A stretch of DNA of 64,000 bases from JAIBJN01 sp963811635. Its GTDB lineage: Bacteria; Actinomycetota; Thermoleophilia; Gaiellales; Gaiellaceae. How positions within the stretch are numbered: position 1 is the stretch's first letter; each line of letters starts with the position of its first letter. The notes under the pieces were generated by a model. The model had not been told where the DNA came from. It was given only the letters and a program-made list of their open reading frames with translations, and ran no database searches. A program made the position numbers and the translations under genes. Positions 58,458-64,000 of this stretch are shown here, in pieces. The stretch is taken from assembly GCA_963811635.1 (NCBI GenBank), contig CAWESB010000011.1:172857-236856 (forward strand). Direction: 5' to 3'.

Positions 58458-59054
58458 GTGGCACCGCTTCGCATCCTGCTCGCCGCGCTGGCCCTCGGCC
58501 TGCTCTATCTCCGCTTCCTGCGCAAGCCGGTGCTCACGTGGGGCACGACGAGGTCGGAAGCCGGTGCGCGGCTCCCGGGCGACGAGCTGCTGGAGGAAGC
58601 CGACGGGGTCGCGACGCGTGCGATCGAGATCGACGCGCCCCCGGCTGCGGTCTGGCCCTGGATCGCCCAGATGGGCCCCTCCCCACGCGGCGGCGCGTAC
58701 ACATACGACTGGATCGAGAACCTGCTCGGCCTCGGGATGCACAGCGTCGACCGCGTCCTGCCCGAGTTCCAGCATCCGCAGCTTGGCGACACGATCGGCT
58801 ACGGCTCGAATCGGATGCGGGTGGAGCGCGTGGAGCCGGAGCACGTGCTCGCCTGGCGCTCCGAAGACGGGAACTGGGTCTGGACGTTCGTCCTCGAGAG
58901 CGACGATGGGAAGCGCACCCGGCTGATCAGCCGCAACCGCTTCCGGTTGCCGACCCTCGGTGCCCGTCTCGGCATGCTCCCGATGGAACCGGCGTCGCTC
59001 GTGATGGAGCGGAAGATGCTGCGCGGGATCAAGCAGCGGGCCGAGCGCCTCTAG
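58458..59054 (+). CDS. SRPBCC (START-like) family protein
   Basis: A 198-residue protein with an N-terminal hydrophobic stretch (LRILLAALALGLLYLRFL) that may anchor it, then an SRPBCC-type beta-barrel: TRAIEIDAPPAAVWPWIAQMG, YDWIENLLGLGM, GDTIGYGSNRMRVERVEPEHVLAWRSEDGNWVWTFVLE. The ligand is unknown. GTG 58458 is 48 bases from the divergent bPH2 gene. Confidence 0.83.
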   Translation: MAPLRILLAALALGLLYLRFLRKPVLTWGTTRSEAGARLPGDELLEEADGVATRAIEIDAPPAAVWPWIAQMGPSPRGGAYTYDWIENLLGLGMHSVDRVLPEFQHPQLGDTIGYGSNRMRVERVEPEHVLAWRSEDGNWVWTFVLESDDGKRTRLISRNRFRLPTLGARLGMLPMEPASLVMERKMLRGIKQRAERL

Positions 59055-59066
59055 TCCGCGGCTAAA

Positions 59067-59741
59067 TCAGGCGGCCTCGACGTACTCGTCGTGCAGGTTC
59101 CACCACTGGTAGGGCCGGGTCTGCGGATAGCCCTCAGGTGAGTCCTCCCACTCCTCCTGGCGGCCGAGCGCGGTGATGTCGAGGTAACTCCACGTGCTCC
59201 CCATCGCCTCGTCGCCGCGGCTCTCGATGAAGTACGTGCGGAAGATCCGCTCGCCGTCACGGAAGAAGGCGTTGGTGCCGTGCCACTCGTCCACGCCGAA
59301 GTCGGCGTCGAAGTCGTCCGTGAGCGTGTACCACGGCATGTCCCAGCCCATCCGCGCCTTCCAGCGCTCGATGTCAGGCTGCGGCGCGCGAGAGACGAAC
59401 GCGAGCGTCGTGCCGCGGGCGTTCAGATGAGCGAGGTGGGCGACCTGATCGGCAAGGAAGGAGCAGCCACGGCAGCCACCCTTCGGCCAGTCGGCCACGC
59501 CCGGCTCGTAGAAGAAGCGGTAGACGATCAATTGACGGCGTCCCTCGAATAGATCGAGCAGGCGCAGCGGGCCGCCGTCCGGGCCCTCGAAGCGGTACTC
59601 CTTCTCCACGGCCATCCTCGGCATCCGACGGCGCTCGGCGGCCAGCGCGTCGCGGGCGCGGGTCAGCTCCTTCTCCTTCACCAACAATTCCTGGCGCGCG
59701 GCCTCCCACTCTTGCGGCGACACGATGGGCGGCATGTTCAT
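59067..59741 (-). CDS. DUF899-family thioredoxin-like protein
   Basis: A 224-residue protein of the DUF899 group: PPIVSPQEWEAARQELLVKEKELTRARDALAAERRRMPRM at the start, YRFEGPDGGPLRLLDLFEGRRQLIVYRFFYEPG, then WPKGGCRGCSFLADQV with a Cys-x-x-Cys, and SYLDITALGRQEEWEDSPEGYPQ near the end. The fold is thioredoxin/peroxiredoxin-like; activity is not established. ATG 59741 has GGGAGGAAG six bases upstream. The 223 bases to the next gene hold no gene, only one copy of a 15-base repeat (59844-59858). Confidence 0.88.
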   Translation of the reverse strand: MNMPPIVSPQEWEAARQELLVKEKELTRARDALAAERRRMPRMAVEKEYRFEGPDGGPLRLLDLFEGRRQLIVYRFFYEPGVADWPKGGCRGCSFLADQVAHLAHLNARGTTLAFVSRAPQPDIERWKARMGWDMPWYTLTDDFDADFGVDEWHGTNAFFRDGERIFRTYFIESRGDEAMGSTWSYLDITALGRQEEWEDSPEGYPQTRPYQWWNLHDEYVEAA

Positions 59742-59843
59742 TGCGGCTTCCTCCCTCAGGTGCTCGTCGATGTGTTGATTCGAGACTACGTACCCCAGGC
59801 GCGCTGGGGTATGCGGTCCAAAGGATCTCGGTACCTTTTTGGA

Positions 59844-59858
59844 AATGGGCCGGGCTGG
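59844..59858. repeat. 15-base direct repeat, left copy
   Basis: AATGGGCCGGGCTGG is identical to 62224-62238, where it belongs to a tRNA-3'-end-like fragment. The two copies bound 2.4 kb that contains the DHFR-like and two-domain VOC genes. Confidence 0.35.
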
Positions 59859-59964
59859 TCTGAAACAGGGCCGCAAGCGGCGCTTTTCCGACGCCGCGTG
59901 TGCACCGGGTTCGCTCTAGACCCATGATCGACTCTCACTGACCCCGGCACCTATGTCACGTGCT

Positions 59965-60606
59965 TCAGTCGGCGGTGGCGGGTGCATACTGCGGGCGTCC
60001 GGTGGGCCGGTAGACCTGGATCGTTACGCCCTTCGAGTCGACTCGCGAGTCGACCAGGTCAAGCGCAATGTCCGGGCCGGCGTCGGGGAACAGCCGCGTG
60101 CCCTGGCCGAGGACCACCGGGACGATGAGCAGGTTGATCTCGTCAACGAGGTCGTTTTCGAGCAGCCATCGGATCAGGGCGCCGCTGCCGTGCACCTGCA
60201 GCTCACCCGCCGGCTTGGCTTTCAATTCGCCGATGGCAGCCGCAAGGTCACCGGAGAGGAGGGTCGTGTTCGCCCAGCGCGGTTCGGTGAGCGTGGTCGA
60301 TGCGAGGTACTTGGGCTTCGTGTTCAAGGCAGCTGCGATCTGGTGCTTGCCCGGATCTTCCACCGCGGCGCGAGCCCGCTCATCTGCGCCCCAGTAGCCG
60401 GCGAAGAGCTCGTAGGTCCGCCGGCCGAACAGGAACGCGTCGGCGCGCTGATAGGTCTGGCTGATGAACGTAAAGGTCTCGTTGTCGAACACCCCCATGG
60501 CCCATCCGCCGCGCTCGAATCCGTTCCTGCGGTCCTCATCCGTCGCGCCGCCGTTTCCCTGCATCACTCCATCGACGGTGACTTGCGTCATGGTGGTCAG
60601 TTTCAT
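59965..60606 (-). CDS. Dihydrofolate reductase-family (RibD C-terminal-like) protein
   Basis: A 213-residue protein: MTQVTVDGVMQGNGGATDEDRRNGFERGGWA, then AFLFGRRTYELFAGYW, LQVHGSGALIRWLLENDLVDEINLLIVPVVLGQGTRLFPD. This is the RibD C-terminal/DHFR-like fold common in actinobacteria, usually an NADPH-dependent reductase of unknown substrate, not a housekeeping DHFR. Codon choice and composition look slightly less GC-rich than in the main part of the window. The 193 bases between it and the VOC gene carry only a 19-codon frame (60737-60796, leftward) that cannot be supported. Confidence 0.9.
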   Translation of the reverse strand: MKLTTMTQVTVDGVMQGNGGATDEDRRNGFERGGWAMGVFDNETFTFISQTYQRADAFLFGRRTYELFAGYWGADERARAAVEDPGKHQIAAALNTKPKYLASTTLTEPRWANTTLLSGDLAAAIGELKAKPAGELQVHGSGALIRWLLENDLVDEINLLIVPVVLGQGTRLFPDAGPDIALDLVDSRVDSKGVTIQVYRPTGRPQYAPATAD

Positions 60607-60799
60607 GGGTTCACCCTTCTCTCATGGTGGTCTTTCTCGTCATGACCGCACCGTGGCACGGATCTCATCGGTCGAGCGTGGCTCCGTGCTGCAGGTTCAC
60701 TCTGCCTCCTTCCCGAACATGGGCCGGCGCCGGTGGTCAGAGCTCGAGCGCGGCGAGGCCCTCGCGGGAGATGTGGTGGGCGGCGGCGGCGTCCATGGC

Positions 60800-61537
60800 T
60801 CAGCCGTTGTGGTTGACGACCTCGACGTTGTGCCCGTCGGGGTCGAGGACGAAGGCGCCGTAGTAGCCGGGGTGGTAGATCGCGCGCTCGCCGGGCGCGC
60901 CGTTGTCCCCGTAGCCCGCGGCGAGCGCGGCCGCGTGGAACTCGCGCACGGTCGCGTCGTCGGCGGCGGGGAAGGCGAGGTGGACGTGCTCGGTCAGCGG
61001 CCGCTCGTCGTCGATCAGGGAGAAGCTGTAGTCCGGGCCGGCGAACTGGACGCGGGGCGGCTCGTCGTCGCCGAGCGCGATGCCGGCGTGCGGCGCGATC
61101 GTCGCGTAGAAGCGCCGCGACGCCTGGAGGTCGCGGACGCGGATCCACAGGTGGTCGATGCGGCCGTCCGGGACTGGCTGCCTGCGATCGTCGTGGACGG
61201 CCTCGACGCTGTTGCCGTCCGGGTCGAGCAGGAAGCCGCCGTAGTACGTCGGCCCGTACTGCGTGCGCGGGCCCGGGGCGCCGTCGTCCGGGTGGCCGGC
61301 GTCGACGCCCGCCTGCCAGAAGGCGTCGACGTGCGCGCGGTCCGGCGCGCGAAAGCCGACGTGGAGCCCGCGCGTCACGGGGTGCTCGCGGTCCGTCGGG
61401 CCGATGGCGAAGTCGTCCCACTCGACCAGCTCGGCGTCCGCGTGGGTCGGCTCGACCCCGAGCACCGACAGCACGGTGCGGTAGAAGCGCTCGGAGGCGG
61501 CGAGGTCGGAGACCGCGATCCCGACGTGGTCGAACAC
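60800..61537 (-). CDS. Two-domain VOC (glyoxalase/dioxygenase-type) protein
   Basis: A 245-residue protein made of two VOC domains: FDHVGIAVSDLAASERFYRTVLSVLG ... GGFLLDPDGNSVEAVHDD, then IDHLWIRVRDLQASRRFYATIAPHAG ... GAFVLDPDGHNVEVVNHNG. Each has a His in the first strand and a Glu in the last, the usual metal ligands. The enzyme activity is unknown. GTG 61537 (VFDHVGIAV) is the natural domain start; the frame stays open upstream into a helix-turn-helix-like remnant. Confidence 0.85.
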   Translation of the reverse strand: MFDHVGIAVSDLAASERFYRTVLSVLGVEPTHADAELVEWDDFAIGPTDREHPVTRGLHVGFRAPDRAHVDAFWQAGVDAGHPDDGAPGPRTQYGPTYYGGFLLDPDGNSVEAVHDDRRQPVPDGRIDHLWIRVRDLQASRRFYATIAPHAGIALGDDEPPRVQFAGPDYSFSLIDDERPLTEHVHLAFPAADDATVREFHAAALAAGYGDNGAPGERAIYHPGYYGAFVLDPDGHNVEVVNHNG

Positions 61538-62002
61538 GGCTCCGAGGCTACCGTTGCGGGCATGCTCGAGGTCGCGCAGCGCGATCCGCACGTCGGCCGG
61601 GAGGCCGCCGTTCAGCACGTAGCGTCGGCTCGAACCGCAGTAGTCAACGACGCCGCGCTCGACCTCCTGCCGCAAGATGAGCCGGAGCTCGGCCGTGTCG
61701 GCGCCGATGCGCTCGGCGAGCTCGCGCAGGGTTCGGCCGGTCGCCGCCTGCCGCTTCCGGCACCGAGCCGTGGCCTCTCGCCGTCGAGCGATCGCGAGCG
61801 GGTCGGTGAAGCGTCCTCAGCGCGTGCGGCGGCGCTGCTGCCAGCGTCGAGGATCACCGCAGCCCGTGTACGGGCGGGCCCTGGCCGACGACGACGCCTC
61901 GCCCGCGTACGGGGGGTCGCTGCCGAGATGCTCCGGGCTTCCCGGCTCGGCCTTCGGCTTCGGCTCGGTCGGCTTCGCCGTCGCTGTCTTCCTTGTCGCC
62001 AT
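61538..62002 (-). pseudogene. Remnant coding for a small protein with HTH-like segment, split by a stop
   Basis: Leftwards in a single frame: ATG 62002 begins ATRKTATAKPTEPKPKAEPGS (basic, Pro-rich) and runs to a TGA at 61817-61819. After the stop the same frame continues with protein-like sequence: DPLAIARRREATARCRKRQ, then TLRELAERIGADTAELRLIL (helix-turn-helix-like) and GSSRRYVLNGGLPADVRIAL, merging into the VOC frame. It may be one small DNA-binding protein gene interrupted by a nonsense change or indels, or two unrelated pieces. No family is assigned. Confidence 0.45.
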
Positions 62003-62225
62003 GCCGTGAGGGTAGCGCTGCTCAGAGATGGGCCGGTCCCGTCGCTCAGTCTCGATCGAGCGGCGGGCGACGTCCGGTGTGTCTGTCGGTGTATCCGGTC
62101 CAGGTGCATTTCCGGGCCTCGACGTCCGGCGACGTCACGATGGCCGGCAGGCCTCAATCGCTGAGGCCGTGCCGGGTTGCCGCTTCCCGTGCCGGTTTGC
62201 TCGCGACCGGCCGGAAACGGCGGAA

Positions 62226-62247
62226 TGGGCCGGGCTGGATTCGAACC
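62226..62247 (-). other. tRNA 3'-end-like fragment (candidate attachment site)
   Basis: Read leftwards the sequence GGTTCGAATCCAGCCCGGCCCA looks like the T-loop and 3' acceptor strand of a tRNA, but no matching 5' half (GGGCCGG) occurs in the preceding 80 bases, so it is not a complete tRNA. It lies beside a tyrosine recombinase remnant, where att sites in tRNA 3' ends are expected. Fifteen of its bases recur at 59844-59858. Confidence 0.45.
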
Positions 62248-62259
62248 CCCCTGCTAATC

Positions 62260-62735
62260 GGGGGGGTTTCGCGCCGCGAGGTAGGCACAGGTAGGCACCA
62301 CTGGGCATGAGCGCCCGAGCACGACCGCTCTCGCGACCGAGCAGGCCGCGTAGTCGGCCTCGCGGCCGTCGCTGCAGGACGTGCGTGTACGTGTCGGCCG
62401 TGACCGACAGCTTGCGCTGGCCGACGAAGCGGGCGATCTCCGCCCAGCTCCTGCCCTGCTCGATGGAGCAGGCTGATCCTTCGGTGCCGCAGGTCGTGCG
62501 GGGTGAAGGTCGGGACCCCGGCCGCCTTGCAGGCCCGGATGATCGCCGTCCTCAGCCGGTCGGCGCCGGCCCGGGGAACAGGGGAGCGTCAGGTCGCGGT
62601 CTTCCCTCGGAGGCAGGGTCGCCTCGATCGCCTCGGCCAGGACCTCGGGAGCTCGACCCACAAAGCCCGCCCGGGTCTTGGTCGTGGAGGCCCGCAGGCG
62701 CACCCGCCGCAAAGCTGGCACAGAGCTCCACCCAG
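62260..62735 (-). pseudogene. Tyrosine recombinase (phage-type integrase), C-terminal remnant
   Basis: Leftwards, pieces in different frames spell a recombinase catalytic domain: VRLRASTTKTRAG and EVLAEAIEATLPPREDRDLT, then TFTPHDLRHRRISLLH (His-x-x-Arg box), SWAEIARFVGQRKLSVTADTYTHVL (Tyr nucleophile) and SDGREADYAA. At least three frame changes are needed to join them, and no N-terminal domain is present before the arsenate reductase remnant. It is therefore a decayed or badly sequenced integrase. It sits next to the tRNA-like fragment at 62226-62247. Confidence 0.7.
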
Positions 62736-63527
62736 TCAGTCGGTCGGCTCTCGCTCGACGGCAGTGACCATCCGCTGATCGCGGCCTGGAGCCGGTACGG
62801 CCGGCCAGCTGAGGTAGCCGATGTACAGGTTCTTAGCTCTCGTCGGGACGAGCTCGACGAGCAGGGCCTGAACGCGCGCGTCGATGTCGTCGCGGATTGT
62901 CCGTACGGCCTCTAGATCCTGCCCGGCCGGGTCGGCGAGCTCCCAGTCGAGGTAGCGCTTGCCCGGATAGATCGGGGCAGGCGTCGCCGCAGCCCATCGT
63001 GACGACCGCATCGGCAGCGCGGACCACTTCGTCGGTGAGCGGCTTCGGAAACGCTTCGTTCAGATCGATCCCCAGCTCGCCATCGCCTCGACCACGGCAG
63101 GGTTGATCTGCTCGGCGGGGTCGGAGCCGGCCGAGCGAACGTGAACCTTGCCTGCCGCGCGGAAGTTCATGAGCCCCGCCGCCATCTGCGAGCGCCCGGC
63201 GTTCTGGACGCAGACAAAGAACACCTCGGGGTGCTCCTTCACGATCGTCCCTTCCGCCTGGCCGAGGGCCTTTAGCCGCTCGCGGGCGAAGCGATGCGCG
63301 AGGACCGGCACGAAGACGTTGATCCTCGCATCGCCGAGGAGCTCGAGGGATTCTGCGATGTAGCGCTCGATCGTCTCCTGGGAGAACACGCCCTCGAACT
63401 CGCCAGCGAGCGCCTCAGCAGCTTGGCGAACGTGATGCTGGGTGACCGGGTCAAGGACTTCATCGCGGCCCTCCGGGGGGAGTATCGCCGTCGATGTACT
63501 CGTACCGAGGCCATCGATCGGCGTCAA
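62736..63527 (-). pseudogene. Arsenate reductase (LMW-PTP type) with two frame breaks
   Basis: N-terminal helical domain (VRQAAEALAGEFEGVFSQETIERYIAESLELLG ... ARERLKALGQAEG) then the phosphatase-like loop VFFVCVQNAGRSQMAAGLMN (Cys-x2-Asn-x2-Arg-Ser). The frame breaks near 63078-63083 (after VVEAMA; one base short) and again at the GGGG run 62974-62977 (one base extra), so VVRAADAVVTMGCGDACP and IYPGKRYLDWELADPAGQDLEAVRTIRDDIDARVQALL lie in other frames. With both corrected the total, 792 bases, is a normal actinobacterial ArsC carrying the fused N-terminal helical domain. It would reduce arsenate through a low-molecular-weight thiol. Confidence 0.8.
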
Positions 63528-63906
63528 CGCTTTTTCACCAAATGAACATCACCGCCGCGACCGCCGCGAGGGGACCCCCGCCCAGGGTCAGTGGGGTTTG
63601 GCGGGTGCCGAACAGGACCCTGCTGGCCTGCGGCAAAACCACCAGGCTTTCGGACACCCGCCGCAGCGATTTGTCTCAGCGCTTGCCCACTCGAACAACC
63701 GGCGGACGGGTGGTGTTTCCAGCGGCGAGGTGGGGGGAAGAAAGGACAACTGGATCGGGAGAAACGAGAGGCGTACCGGGTGTTGCCTCCATCAGGACCG
63801 AGCGTCGCTCTCCTGCGGCGGAAGCGGCGCCTGGTTCTTAGCTAGTTCAGCTGCTGCGCGCGGCGGCTGGCACACCTTCGCCTAGCTGTCCCTCGTTTGG
63901 CGCCTA
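63528..63906. other. Stretch without a recognisable gene
   Basis: About 380 bases next to the arsC remnant. Open frames on both strands overlap one another, and none has recognisable motifs, a good start signal, or the codon pattern of the neighbouring genes. Composition is less GC-rich than the main window. It may be decayed sequence or a promoter region for a gene beginning near 63907. Confidence 0.4.
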
Positions 63907-64000
63907 GTGGACGGGCTGAGCGTCGCCGACACCACCATCATGGTCTTCGCCGCTGTTACCGAGTACGTGTGGCTTGTGATCCCGCTCGGCATTGGGCTGA
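63907..64000 (+). CDS. Possible start of a membrane protein, cut by window edge
   Basis: GTG 63907 opens a frame to the end of the window: VDGLSVADTTIMVFAAVTEYV, continuing with the hydrophobic WLVIPLGIGL. The last 20 residues look like the beginning of a membrane helix. An ATG at 63940 is an alternative start. With only 31 codons visible no family can be named. Confidence 0.3.
   Translation, partial: MDGLSVADTTIMVFAAVTEYVWLVIPLGIGL

Noticed and set aside
60737..60796. A 19-codon leftward frame resembling the start of a GreA-like protein
   Set aside because: Too short, ends in a stop, and the resemblance (ISREGLAALEL) is not specific.
62240..62300. A complete tRNA on either strand (CTGCTAA resembles a Ser anticodon loop)
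   Set aside because: No acceptor stem, D-arm or properly paired anticodon arm can be drawn; only a 3'-end-like fragment is present.
1..64000. CRISPR arrays, rRNA genes or a replication origin
   Set aside because: No regularly spaced direct repeats, rRNA-like sequence or DnaA-box clusters were noticed on reading.

Overview
The window is very GC-rich, densely coded bacterial DNA. Most genes have short intergenic gaps, many stop/start overlaps (ATGA, GTGA, TGATG) and frequent GTG or TTG starts. Gene content points to an actinobacterium, and the mix of families (PucR regulator, FeS-type PurF, DUF6457, GFA and many VOC proteins) would fit the class Thermoleophilia. This is inference: no rRNA or other decisive marker lies in the window.

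Layout. (1) 0-2.4 kb: purB-purC-purS-purQ, overlapping and co-directional. (2) 2.4-8.7 kb: small stress and metabolic genes (sodC, a DapB-like reductase, GFA protein, glyoxalase, GNAT, EamA exporter). A cyclase/hydrolase signalling gene sits here between decayed copies of a glyoxalase 3' end. (3) 8.8-12.3 kb: purL and purF, read as one frame, ending at a perfect hairpin. (4) 12.3-28.3 kb: a region that reads as amine/polyamine uptake and breakdown. It has an aldehyde dehydrogenase, a class III aminotransferase, an MFS transporter, a histone-deacetylase-like amidohydrolase, a nitrilase-family amidase, an FeS flavin oxidoreductase, a Pot-type ABC transporter with a TetR regulator and palindromic operator, and a PucR regulator. 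(5) 28.7-32.3 kb: a VOC protein followed by purM-purN-purH. (6) 32.3-35.7 kb: membrane protein, cystathionine beta-synthase and a cystathionine gamma-synthase/lyase, i.e. a transsulfuration pair. (7) 35.7-40.7 kb: propeller lipoprotein, glycosyltransferase, glycogen-debranching-type enzyme, a frame-broken SDR, DUF6457. (8) 40.8-43.6 kb: three-gene NAD(P) transhydrogenase pntAA-pntAB-pntB. (9) 43.6-48.1 kb: a leftward cluster resembling methylamine-dehydrogenase (mau) genes: a MauE-MauD fusion, a MauA-like Cys-rich secreted protein, a 22-codon membrane micropeptide, a membrane-anchored beta-propeller protein and a secreted subtilase. (10) 48.2-59.7 kb: VOC and ParB-like proteins, a drug-type ABC exporter divergent from two MarR regulators, TrpB2, a MASE1-PAS histidine kinase, two bPH2 membrane proteins, SRPBCC and DUF899. 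(11) 59.9-64 kb: DHFR-like and VOC genes, then a decayed stretch with a tRNA-3'-end-like fragment, a broken tyrosine recombinase and a broken arsenate reductase.

Nine of the eleven committed-pathway components of de novo IMP synthesis (PurF, N, L, Q, S, M, C, B, H) are in three co-directional blocks. purD and purE/K are not seen.

Caution: several otherwise intact genes carry a single-base frame break in or near G/C runs (purL/purF junction, tetR, SDR, arsC twice, recombinase). Some apparent fusions and pseudogenes may be sequence errors rather than biology. The most interesting candidate system is the mau-like cluster at 43.6-48.1 kb.
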